From the NCBI GenBank assembly GCA_045576235.1, contig JAZNGA010000052.1:81721-145720 (forward strand): 64,000 nt of DNA. Direction: 5' to 3'. The notes beneath the pieces were generated by a model. The model was not told the DNA's origin. It did no database searches and worked only from the letters and a program-made list of their open reading frames with translations. The DNA is from SIG437 sp045576235 (lineage in GTDB: Bacteria; Bacillota; Clostridia; UBA1381; UBA9506). This document shows positions 9,061 through 16,763 of this stretch, piece after piece (the stretch's first letter is position 1; each line of letters opens with the position of its first letter). Made by a program: the position numbers and the translations under genes.

Positions 9061-11652
9061 ATGACGCCGATGATGGAGCAGTATCTTGCTGTGAAGAAAG
9101 ATTATAAAGATACAATATTGTTTTTCAGGTTAGGCGACTTTTATGAAATGTTTTTAGATGATGCAGTCATTGCATCACGCGAGCTCGGGCTGACGCTGAC
9201 GAGCAGGTCAAAGGGGGCAGAAAAAGATAAAAATCCGATGTGCGGAGTCCCTTTTCACGCCGCCGATTCATACATTTCAAAGCTTGTCTCTAAAGGCTAT
9301 AAGGTGGCAATCTGTGAACAGCTTGAAGACCCTAAAATGGTCAAAGGCATTGTTAAGCGTGATGTTGTGAGAGTTGTGACGCCGGGAACAATAACTGACA
9401 CAAATGCTTTAGATGATAAGTCAAACAATTATCTTTGCGCAATCTACAGAAGTGACACACACTATGGCGTTGCCTTTGCAGACATCACCACAGGCGACTT
9501 GTTTGTGACCGAATCTCAAGATTCGGGCAGGCTCATAAATGAAATTGCAAGATATAATCCATCTGAAATAATTTTAAATGCGTTGGCTTTTTCAGAGGCC
9601 TCCCTCATTTCTGAAATGAGAAACAGATTTTCCTGTCTTTGTGAGGAAACGAAGTTTGAGCCTGCGTGGGAAAATTCTGTCGAGTTGATTTTGGCGAGAA
9701 TGGAAAAAGAAAGCTTATCTGAACTCGGGATGACGGAAGATATCCACACGGTCAATGCTTTAGGTCAGCTTCTGACATATCTTGAAATCACGCAAAAAGC
9801 AGTGCTTGGAAACCTGAAGAAGATAAAATACTATAGCTGTGATGAATATATGGATATAGACATATCCACAAGGCGCAATTTAGAGCTGACTTTGTCGATG
9901 AGAACAGCATCAAAGAAGGGAACTCTTCTTTGGGTTTTGGATAAGACTAAAACATCCATGGGCGGCAGAATGATGAAAAGCTTTGTTGAAAAGCCGCTTG
10001 TTAATTGTCTTGCCATTCAGAAAAGACTGTATGCAGTAGCTGAATTAATTAAAGAAGCAGAAACAAGAGAGGACTTAACGGAAACATTAAAATCTGTTGC
10101 TGACATAGAGCGCCTCATAGGAAAGGTTGCGGCCAAAACAGCAAAGAAAAATGATTTGATTTCCTTAAAGCAGTCTGTTTCGTGTCTTCCCCGCATTTTA
10201 GAGCAAATTGCAGGGCTTGAGTTCAGCGCCTTTGCTGAAATGTGCGCTGAAACAGATTCGCTTTGTGACATATTTGATTTAATAGATAAATCAATCTATG
10301 AGGATAAGGCGGGAGAAGAGTCTGACAGAATAATTAAAGAGGGTTTTTCCGAAGAGCTTGATGAATATTATAGCTTGTTGACAAACGGTAAGGCTGCTGT
10401 TTTGCAGATGGAGGCCATAGAAAAGGAAAAGACAGGAATAAAGACATTAAAGGTCTCCTATAATAAGGTTTTCGGCTATTATATTGAGGTTTCAAAGTCA
10501 TATAAGGATATGCTTCCTGAAGGATATATCAGAAAGCAGACGATTGCAAACGGAGAAAGATATATAACTCAAGAGCTCAAAGAGCTTGAAGAAAAAATAC
10601 TCGGGGCATCAGACAGAATCAAGACTTTAGAGAGTGTGATTTTTGGAAAGGTGCGCGATGAGATAGCAAGAAGCATTGAAAGAATTTTAAAGGCGGCACA
10701 CACCATAGCTTACATAGATGTTCTTTGCTCTTTGGCTGAGGTTGCTGTTAAAAATAAGTACACTATGCCGCATGTTGATATGTCAGATAAGCTGATAATA
10801 AAAGACGGAAGACATCCCGTTGTTGAAAAGGTGCTCTCCGATGAGCTTTTTGTGCCGAATGACACATTCTTAAACTGTGAAGACGACAGACTTTTAATAA
10901 TCACAGGGCCAAATATGGCGGGAAAATCGACATATATGCGTCAGGTTGCATTGATTGCAATAATGGCGCAGATTGGAAGCTTTGTTCCGGCGAGCGATTG
11001 CCACATTGGAATTTGCGATAAGGTGTTCACAAGAGTCGGGGCGTCAGATGATTTGTCCAGCGGACAGAGCACATTCATGGTTGAGATGACAGAGGTTTCA
11101 AACATTCTCGCAAATGCAACAAAGAGAAGTCTCTTGATTCTTGACGAGATTGGAAGAGGAACAAGCACTTATGATGGCTTGTCAATTGCGTGGAGTGTTT
11201 CTGAATATGTTGCAGATAAAAAGAAAATTGGGGCAAGAACGCTTTTTGCAACTCATTATCACGAACTGACGGTGCTTGAAAATAAGCTTGACGGAGTGAA
11301 AAACTATTGCATTGCGTGCAAAAAGCGCGGAGACGAAATAACCTTCCTGCGCAGAATCATAAAAGGCGGAGCCGATGAAAGCTACGGAATTGAGGTTGCG
11401 GCGCTTGCGGGTCTTCCTGCTAAGGTTATTAAACGAGCAAAAGAGATTTTATCTTCTATTGACAGCGGAGAAAAAGAAATGACAAGACCTGCAAGAAGGG
11501 AAGAACCTGTCGAGGAAGGACTTCAGCTTGGCTTTGACGATGTGAGAGGGAATGAGATAATTGAAGAGCTTGAAAAAATGGACCTTTCGACATTCACTCC
11601 GATTGAAGCTTTAAACAAACTTTATGAATTCCAGAAAATAGCAAAAAAATAA
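9061..11652 (+). CDS. mutS: DNA mismatch repair protein MutS
   Basis: Mismatch-recognition ATPase. The 863-aa protein carries the N-terminal mismatch-binding segment RLGDFYEMF (F27-x-E29), the connector, core and clamp domains, and the ABC-type ATPase with Walker A GPNMAGKST near residue 617, the signature DLSSGQSTFMVEM, Walker B LLILDEIGRGTSTYDG and the switch FATHYHEL. The ATG has AGGGGGAG seven bases upstream. Unusually its partner mutL is not adjacent; mutL lies about 20 kb away on the other strand inside the pyrH operon. The close spacing to htpG suggests partial coupling to heat-shock transcription, which is an inference. Confidence 0.98.
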   Translation: MTPMMEQYLAVKKDYKDTILFFRLGDFYEMFLDDAVIASRELGLTLTSRSKGAEKDKNPMCGVPFHAADSYISKLVSKGYKVAICEQLEDPKMVKGIVKRDVVRVVTPGTITDTNALDDKSNNYLCAIYRSDTHYGVAFADITTGDLFVTESQDSGRLINEIARYNPSEIILNALAFSEASLISEMRNRFSCLCEETKFEPAWENSVELILARMEKESLSELGMTEDIHTVNALGQLLTYLEITQKAVLGNLKKIKYYSCDEYMDIDISTRRNLELTLSMRTASKKGTLLWVLDKTKTSMGGRMMKSFVEKPLVNCLAIQKRLYAVAELIKEAETREDLTETLKSVADIERLIGKVAAKTAKKNDLISLKQSVSCLPRILEQIAGLEFSAFAEMCAETDSLCDIFDLIDKSIYEDKAGEESDRIIKEGFSEELDEYYSLLTNGKAAVLQMEAIEKEKTGIKTLKVSYNKVFGYYIEVSKSYKDMLPEGYIRKQTIANGERYITQELKELEEKILGASDRIKTLESVIFGKVRDEIARSIERILKAAHTIAYIDVLCSLAEVAVKNKYTMPHVDMSDKLIIKDGRHPVVEKVLSDELFVPNDTFLNCEDDRLLIITGPNMAGKSTYMRQVALIAIMAQIGSFVPASDCHIGICDKVFTRVGASDDLSSGQSTFMVEMTEVSNILANATKRSLLILDEIGRGTSTYDGLSIAWSVSEYVADKKKIGARTLFATHYHELTVLENKLDGVKNYCIACKKRGDEITFLRRIIKGGADESYGIEVAALAGLPAKVIKRAKEILSSIDSGEKEMTRPARREEPVEEGLQLGFDDVRGNEIIEELEKMDLSTFTPIEALNKLYEFQKIAKK

Positions 11653-11683
11653 TGTTCTAATAAGCAAAGGTTTTAAATAAAAT

Positions 11684-11750
11684 ATACCGTAGATGATTTT
11701 TGAAATAAGACGGCTGCAAAGAAAAAGCCGGAAGGGAGAATTTACGGTAT
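11684..11750 (+). promoter_or_regulatory. Possible RNA structure masking the ssb ribosome site
   Basis: ATACCGTA (11684-11691) is perfectly complementary to TACGGTAT (11743-11750), which includes the first bases of the ssb start codon. Between them CGGCT/AGCCG forms an inner hairpin, and the GGAAGGGAG ribosome site lies in the enclosed loop. The pairing is visible; a regulatory role is inferred. Confidence 0.4.
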
Positions 11751-12366
11751 GTTAAGCTGTATGGAAGATAATGAAGCAAGGCTATCTGGCATAGTGTCAG
11801 AAGGGCCGACACTCAGCCATGTGGTGCATGGTGAGAGGTTTTTTAGGTTTTCAGTTAAATCAAAGAGACTTAGCGAAAACGAAGATACAATAGTTGTCAC
11901 AACACCTGAAAGCCTTTTGGAAAATGATAGTATTTGCGAAGGAGATATGGTGGCGATTTCGGGGCAGTTTCGCTCTTATAATAACTATAGCGGAGTTGGA
12001 AATAAGCTGGTGCTCACGCTCTTTGCAAAGGTTATTGAAAAACTAAAAGAGCCTGTAGAGATATATAACGAAGTGTTTTTAAACGGATATGTCTGCAAAG
12101 AGATTATTTATCGCGTGACTCCGTTCGGAAGGGAAATTGCAGATGTTTTGCTTGCGGTGAACAGAGCATATAACAAGTCTGACTACATACCTTGTATTGC
12201 GTGGGGAAGAAATGCGCGAAGACTTAAAAATGTCCCTGTCGGCACAAATCTTAAGATTAGCGGAAGAATGCAGTCAAGGCAATATGATAAGAAAATCAAT
12301 GAATTTGAAACTGAAAAGAAAATTGCTTTTGAGGTTTCTGTGAGTAAGGTCGAAATAGTTGAATAA
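11749..12366 (+). CDS. Single-stranded DNA-binding protein with two OB folds
   Basis: The 205-residue protein resembles a tandem-OB-fold SSB: residues about 8-98 (RFFRFSVKSKRLSE, VAISGQFRSYNN) and about 104-203 (NEVFLNGYVCKEIIYRVT, DYIPCIAWGRNARRL, LKISGRMQSRQY) each show an SSB-like strand pattern. The usual acidic DDxIPF tail is absent, so it is not the standard replicative SSB but a clostridial two-domain form. The ATG at 11749 is used with AGGGAG upstream; ATG 11761 is an alternative. The leader can fold across the ribosome site. It follows mutS by about 100 bases and ends at a strong terminator. Confidence 0.75.
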   Translation: MLSCMEDNEARLSGIVSEGPTLSHVVHGERFFRFSVKSKRLSENEDTIVVTTPESLLENDSICEGDMVAISGQFRSYNNYSGVGNKLVLTLFAKVIEKLKEPVEIYNEVFLNGYVCKEIIYRVTPFGREIADVLLAVNRAYNKSDYIPCIAWGRNARRLKNVPVGTNLKISGRMQSRQYDKKINEFETEKKIAFEVSVSKVEIVE

Positions 12367-12373
12367 AAAATGG

Positions 12374-12413
12374 GGCTGTAGTAAAATGAAATCATTTCGC
12401 TGCAGCCTTTTTA
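12374..12413 (+). terminator. Rho-independent terminator after ssb
   Basis: Stem GGCTGTAG/CTGCAGCC, extended by AAAATGA/TCATTTC-type pairing, followed by a T run. It belongs to the GCTGTAGCAAAAT hairpin family that recurs after several genes in this window. Confidence 0.75.
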
Positions 12414-12418
12414 TGTTT

Positions 12419-13162
12419 TTATATGTTCTCATATAATGATAAATATGCTTCAAAATAGCGTCTTCCAAATTCTCTGCACGATTCTGCTGTGAAATGTATG
12501 CCATCATCTTTGAGCTTGAGACCTTTTGATGAAACAACAACTGAGTTTGGAATGAGAGAAGCAATTTCAGGCAGGTGTCTGTTAAATTCAATGTTTCGCT
12601 TTTCCATTTTCCAATTATCAGAAATGTCATCTGAAATTTCGCCGATGATAACAGGGAGCAGAGGGTTTCTGAGCTCGTTTCTCATAGCTTTTATAACTGT
12701 TATCAGTCTGTCTGCGTAGGCGTTTAAGCTTTCTTCTGTCAGGCAGTCGCTTTCTCCCTGATGCCATAAAATGCCCTTGATTTCAGATGTTCGCGAGGCG
12801 AGTTCACACTGCATCATAGCGTGGTCAAACAAAAGCTCACCGGGCATCCATTCAGAGATTGTCGTGCCTCCGTCTGCACAGGGGATTAAGCCAACGGGTT
12901 TTTCAAAATGTTTAGCATATCCGTCTGCAAAGCTTGCCGCAAGAGAAATTCCGCTATGAAACCTTATGCCCCAGATTGCTCTGTCGGGGTTAATTGGCTC
13001 AGACATCGGCTGCCATCTTCCCATGCGGAGCATATAGCAAAGCGGATTGCGGATTTCGCGCACTTCGCCAAACTCTCCTCTGCCTGACATATTGGATTGT
13101 CCCGCCATTAAAAATGATGACGGTTTTGCGTCTATCTCATGAATTCCATCGTTGATTACCAT
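12419..13162 (-). CDS. SGNH-type carbohydrate esterase (sialate O-acetylesterase family)
   Basis: Predicted to remove O-acetyl groups from sialic acid or plant polysaccharides. The 247-aa protein has the nucleophile block FLMAGQSNMSGRG (Ser23), the glycine/asparagine blocks CADGGTTISEW and WHQGESD, and a C-terminal DGIHF catalytic Asp/His pair about residue 222. No signal peptide is visible, so the substrate is probably an imported oligosaccharide. GGAGG precedes the ATG. It lies 39 bases downstream of a second esterase on the same strand. Xylan acetylesterase is a reasonable alternative, given the pectin-related genes at the left edge. Confidence 0.82.
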   Translation of the reverse strand: MVINDGIHEIDAKPSSFLMAGQSNMSGRGEFGEVREIRNPLCYMLRMGRWQPMSEPINPDRAIWGIRFHSGISLAASFADGYAKHFEKPVGLIPCADGGTTISEWMPGELLFDHAMMQCELASRTSEIKGILWHQGESDCLTEESLNAYADRLITVIKAMRNELRNPLLPVIIGEISDDISDNWKMEKRNIEFNRHLPEIASLIPNSVVVSSKGLKLKDDGIHFTAESCREFGRRYFEAYLSLYENI

Positions 13163-13201
13163 GTTTCCTCCAAAAATTCAATTTGAATCTATTGTTAATG
13201 A

Positions 13202-13999
13202 CTAAAAATTGTTTATCCATCTGATTGCCATGCTCACCCATGCGGAAACTTCCTCCAAAACAGCGCCGGTTATTTTTTCTGCCAGCGCAAGTCCGTGATC
13301 GCCTTTTGGAAAAATGTGAGCTTCGCACTCAACACCGTTTTCGACTAAAGCATTAACAAACCTTGTTGCATTTGAAACGGGCACCGCGCTATCTGCAAAG
13401 GTGTGCCAGATGAATGTTTTAGGTGTGTCCTTTGTCACATGATTTTCAAGCGCGAAAAACTCTTTTGCTTCATCTCTTCCAGCAAGGAAATTGTTCATCG
13501 TTCCGCGATGCTCGCTTATGACAGGATAGCACAAAATCAGTCCGTCAGGCTTGTTTTCATCGCCTGTCACATTTGAATACTTACGAATGATTTCTTTGTC
13601 GTAATGAACGCCGATGCTTGCGGCTAAATGTCCGCCTGCTGAAAATCCGCAGACAAAAACTTTGTTTTTATCAATTCTGTTTTCGTCGGCTATGCTTCTG
13701 ACATATGCAATAGCTTTGGAGAGCTCGCAGCATGCCGCGGGCCAGCCTGAAGGAGCAACAGCATAATCCAAAACAAAGGAATGAAATCCTGCCGCTAAAA
13801 ATTTCATGGCAATGGGCTCTGCTTCTCTCGGAGAGATGGAGCTGTATGCTCCACCGGGGCAGATAATGATTGCCGGACGAAGCTTCCATTCCACCGTCGG
13901 AGGAGTTAAAATATATGATGTTAATGTTGTCTTTTTAGGTGGAGTGCTGACTTTCATTGATGCATAATCCACGCTGATTTCCTGCACATTGTAAATCAT
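13202..13999 (-). CDS. Alpha/beta-hydrolase esterase (acetyl-xylan esterase-like)
   Basis: The 265-aa product has the oxyanion segment CPGGAY, the nucleophile elbow GFSAGGH (Ser120), Asp203 in TFADSAVP and His235 in KGDHGLAL, the complete triad of the bifunctional acetyl-xylan/feruloyl esterase-like family. The ATG at 13999 has AGAGAGGGC upstream; the longer frame starting at 14080 was rejected because its added residues are Ile/Asn-rich and lack a ribosome site. No signal peptide is seen. Paired with the SGNH esterase, it suggests deacetylation of imported plant-derived oligosaccharides. The exact substrate is unknown. Confidence 0.82.
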   Translation of the reverse strand: MIYNVQEISVDYASMKVSTPPKKTTLTSYILTPPTVEWKLRPAIIICPGGAYSSISPREAEPIAMKFLAAGFHSFVLDYAVAPSGWPAACCELSKAIAYVRSIADENRIDKNKVFVCGFSAGGHLAASIGVHYDKEIIRKYSNVTGDENKPDGLILCYPVISEHRGTMNNFLAGRDEAKEFFALENHVTKDTPKTFIWHTFADSAVPVSNATRFVNALVENGVECEAHIFPKGDHGLALAEKITGAVLEEVSAWVSMAIRWINNF

Positions 14000-14192
14000 A
14001 AGTTTGCCCTCTCTTTTTGTCATATTAATAAATATTCTTATCGTAATGATGTTTTCGAATCTTTTCAAGTAGTATATCACAGCTTCTTTATAAATTCAAG
14101 TGAAAAAGGATGTCTTAAGCTATAGACAACTGAAAATTATTGTGATAAAATAATGGAAGAAAAAATGTTGTTGCGCAATTATGGAGGGAAGA

Positions 14193-14984
14193 ATGAAAAT
14201 AGATTTCAATTCCAAAAAAGGTTTCATATGTGATATGGACGGTGTTATCTACCATGGCAACAAGGTTTTGCCGGGCGTCAGAGAATTTATTGACTGGCTC
14301 CATGAGATGGGCAAGGAATATTTGTTTTTGACAAATAACAGCGGCTCAACTCCAAGAGAGCTGAATCAGAAGCTTGCAAGAATGGGGATTGATGTGCCCG
14401 AGCATCATTTTTACACGAGCGCTCTTGCAACTGCGGCATTTTTAAAGGAGCAGTCACCTGGTTGTTCTGTTTATGCGATAGGTGAATCGGGGCTTTTTAA
14501 TGCACTTTATGATGCGGGGATCACAATGAATGATATAAATCCTGACTATGTTGTTATCGGTGAAGGAAAAACATATTCTTTAGACACGCTGACTAAAGCG
14601 ACAAATCTCGTTTTGGGCGGAGCAAAGCTCATAGGCGCCAACTCTGATGTGTCAGGACCAATTGAAAACGGAATTGCTCCTGCGTGCCGTGCGCTCACAG
14701 CACCAATCGAAATGGCGACGGGAAGACAGGCATATTTTTGCGGAAAGCCTAATCCGCTTATGATGAGAACGGGACTGAAAATGCTCGGCTGTCATTCGGA
14801 AGATGCAGTTATTATCGGCGACAGAATGGACACTGATATCATTGCAGGATTAGAAAGTGGAGCATCGACTGTTTTAGTTCTTTCGGGCGTTTCGGACAGG
14901 GAAACTCTTGATACATATGCCTACAGACCTACAATGGTCTTAGATGGAGTGGAAGACATTGTGAGGCTCTCGAAATTAGGATAG
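14193..14984 (+). CDS. HAD-IIA family phosphatase (NagD/AraL-like)
   Basis: Cytosolic sugar- or nucleotide-phosphate phosphatase, 263 aa. The HAD motifs are motif I CDMDGVIYHG (Asp14 nucleophile, Asp16), motif II FLTNNSGS, the lysine in CGKPN and motif IV IGDRMDTDI, with a C2b cap between motifs II and III. GGAGGGAAG directly precedes ATG 14193, so the ATG inside that ribosome site (14181) was rejected. A TAGACA-N17-TAAAAT promoter lies upstream. It stands alone between divergent esterases and the T-box unit; the substrate cannot be predicted. Confidence 0.9.
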   Translation: MKIDFNSKKGFICDMDGVIYHGNKVLPGVREFIDWLHEMGKEYLFLTNNSGSTPRELNQKLARMGIDVPEHHFYTSALATAAFLKEQSPGCSVYAIGESGLFNALYDAGITMNDINPDYVVIGEGKTYSLDTLTKATNLVLGGAKLIGANSDVSGPIENGIAPACRALTAPIEMATGRQAYFCGKPNPLMMRTGLKMLGCHSEDAVIIGDRMDTDIIAGLESGASTVLVLSGVSDRETLDTYAYRPTMVLDGVEDIVRLSKLG

Positions 14985-15008
14985 GATTAAAAATTTTTCA
15001 AAATGTTG

Positions 15009-15037
15009 TTGACAAAAACAAAACATTATGGTAAAAT
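15009..15037 (+). promoter_or_regulatory. Promoter of the T-box transcription unit
   Basis: TTGACA (15009-15014), 17-base spacer, TAAAAT (15032-15037). Transcription would start near 15044, immediately before T-box stem I. Confidence 0.75.
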
Positions 15038-15043
15038 ACTTTT

Positions 15044-15319
15044 AATTTCAAACGCAGTGATGCGGAATAGTAAGCAAAATCTTTCGCCAAAGAGAGATGC
15101 CGGATGGTGCGAGGCATTGGGAAAGCTTTGCAGAACTCACCGCGGAGCGGCTGCCGTGAACTTAAGTAGGGGCAGACGGGAACTCCCGTGACAGAGTTAA
15201 GATGTGATGGCATCTAAAGGGCATCCAAATCGGATGAAAAAGAGTGGTACCGCGGAAACATAGATTGACTTTAGCGTTTTCGTCTCTTTGAATCAACATT
15301 GAGACGGAGGCGTTTTTTT
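15044..15319 (+). ncRNA. T-box leader with leucine (CUC) specifier
   Basis: tRNA-sensing leader. Visible parts in order are the stem I GATGCGGAATAGTA motif (15058-15071), the AGAGAG bulge with the GGATGGTGCGAG apical loop (15091-15114), the specifier loop GAACTCACC with CTC at 15136-15138, the T-box AGAGTGGTACCGCGG (15241-15255), and a 14-bp terminator (AGCGTTTTCGTCTC against GAGACGGAGGCGTT) followed by TTTTTTT at 15273-15319. TGGT in the T-box pairs with an ACCA tRNA end, which fits tRNA-Leu with its A discriminator. Uncharged tRNA-Leu(GAG) should therefore turn on the two downstream genes. Confidence 0.92.
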
Positions 15320-15373
15320 GTTGATGAAAACAATCATATTCACATAAATCGAAATTTGGAAGGGGTTTTCAAA

Positions 15374-16762
15374 ATGAAAAAAATCATCATTTCAGACATA
15401 ACACTTAAAAAGCTTTCAGATGAACGCGAGACGGCGCTCTTGTTTCGTGAAAAAACAGCTATTGCTGCTTGCGCAGACGCGATAGGGGCAGATGTGATAG
15501 ATCTTGCGCCTATTAAAAAATTTCGCGAGGACAACATTATATATAAGACAATTGCTCAAAAGGTGCAGAATGCGACTTTAGCCATTCCCGTAGGATTTTC
15601 CACAGAAGAAATTAATGCGGCGTGGGATTGTGTTAAAGATGCGAAAAAACCGCGCCTGCAGGTTGAGGTTCCAGTTTCTACTCTTCAGATGGAATATACA
15701 TATCACATCAAATCAGACAAGATGATATCAAAAATCGGGGAGCTCATTAAAGCCGCAAAAGAGCTCTGTGATGATGTTGAATTTTCGGCGACGGATGCAA
15801 CAAGAGCAGACGAGGAATTTTTGATTGCGGCATTTAAAGAGGCAGAAAAAAATGGAGCAAACATAGTCACAATTTGTGATGATGCAGGGGCATCTCTTCC
15901 AGAGGGAATTGCTTTGATAGTAGAAAAAGTGAAAGAGGCTGTGAGCGTTCCCGTTTATGTTCAGGTTTCTGACCGCATTAATTTAGGCGTTGCCTCAGCG
16001 CTTGCTGCAATCAGCAAGGGGGCTTCCGGCATTAAATGTGCTATGGCAGGAGAGAATGTGCTCTTAACAGGCGAATTTTCCGATGCAATTAAAGCGTGCT
16101 CTAAAGAAATCTGTGCCGAAACAAATTTAAACGACACTAAAATTCACGCAAGCATTGACGATGTGCTTTCCGGCATAAAGCACGAATCATATGAAACAGA
16201 GCTTGCAGTCAGTGAAAAGAAAAAAATACTTCTTGATTCAGACAGCACAATCGCTCAGGTTGCACAGGCGGCTTGCGTTTTAGGCTACGACCTTTCTGAT
16301 TCAGACTGCGGTAATGTCTATAAGGCGCTTCTGCAAATATGTGAAAAGAAGGATGCGGTGGGATATAAAGAGTTTGAGGCGTTGATTGCAAGCTCGGCAA
16401 TGCAGGCGCCTTCAACATATCATTTAGAGAGCTATACCACAAACTGCAGTAATGTTACAGGCGCTATGTCGCAGGTGACTTTAAAATGTGATGGAGAAAT
16501 TATGTGTGGGGTTGCGACGGGCGACGGGCCGATTGACTCTGCATTCCGTGCGATAGAACAGTGCATAGGTCATCACTATGAGCTTGATGATTTTCAGGTC
16601 CAGGCTGTGACCGAGGGAAAAGAAGCGCTCGGTTCTGCTGTCGTTAAACTCAGAAACAATGGAAAACTCTATTCAGGAAACGGCATTTCAGCTGACATTG
16701 TTGCCGCAAGCATAAGGGCATATGTCAACGCTCTTAACAAGATTGTTTTCGAGGAGGCATAA
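15374..16762 (+). CDS. LeuA-like protein with degenerate active site and LeuA regulatory domain
   Basis: 462 aa. Residues 1 to about 270 resemble the HMGL-like TIM barrel of isopropylmalate synthase (EFSATDATRADEEFL at 136-150). Residues about 345-462 are a well-conserved LeuA allosteric/dimerisation domain (TGDGPIDSAFRAIE, GNGISADIVAAS). The catalytic DTTLRDGEQ motif reads DITLKKLSD, losing the Arg and the metal-binding Asp, and the HxH metal motif is Q197-V-S199. Normal isopropylmalate synthase activity is therefore unlikely; a regulatory, leucine-binding or altered-chemistry role is inferred. The ATG at 15374 has GGAAGGGG upstream; the longer frame starts inside the terminator. The next gene begins one base after its stop, with the GAGGAGG site inside this gene. 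Confidence 0.8.
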   Translation: MKKIIISDITLKKLSDERETALLFREKTAIAACADAIGADVIDLAPIKKFREDNIIYKTIAQKVQNATLAIPVGFSTEEINAAWDCVKDAKKPRLQVEVPVSTLQMEYTYHIKSDKMISKIGELIKAAKELCDDVEFSATDATRADEEFLIAAFKEAEKNGANIVTICDDAGASLPEGIALIVEKVKEAVSVPVYVQVSDRINLGVASALAAISKGASGIKCAMAGENVLLTGEFSDAIKACSKEICAETNLNDTKIHASIDDVLSGIKHESYETELAVSEKKKILLDSDSTIAQVAQAACVLGYDLSDSDCGNVYKALLQICEKKDAVGYKEFEALIASSAMQAPSTYHLESYTTNCSNVTGAMSQVTLKCDGEIMCGVATGDGPIDSAFRAIEQCIGHHYELDDFQVQAVTEGKEALGSAVVKLRNNGKLYSGNGISADIVAASIRAYVNALNKIVFEEA

Positions 16763-16763
16763 G

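Noticed and set aside
12274..12630. Minus-strand 118-codon frame across the ssb terminator
   Set aside because: It overlaps two real genes and the terminator hairpin, with no recognisable domain.
15003..15191. Small open frame upstream of the LeuA-like gene
   Set aside because: It lies in the promoter and stem I of the T-box leader; conserved RNA motifs explain the sequence.
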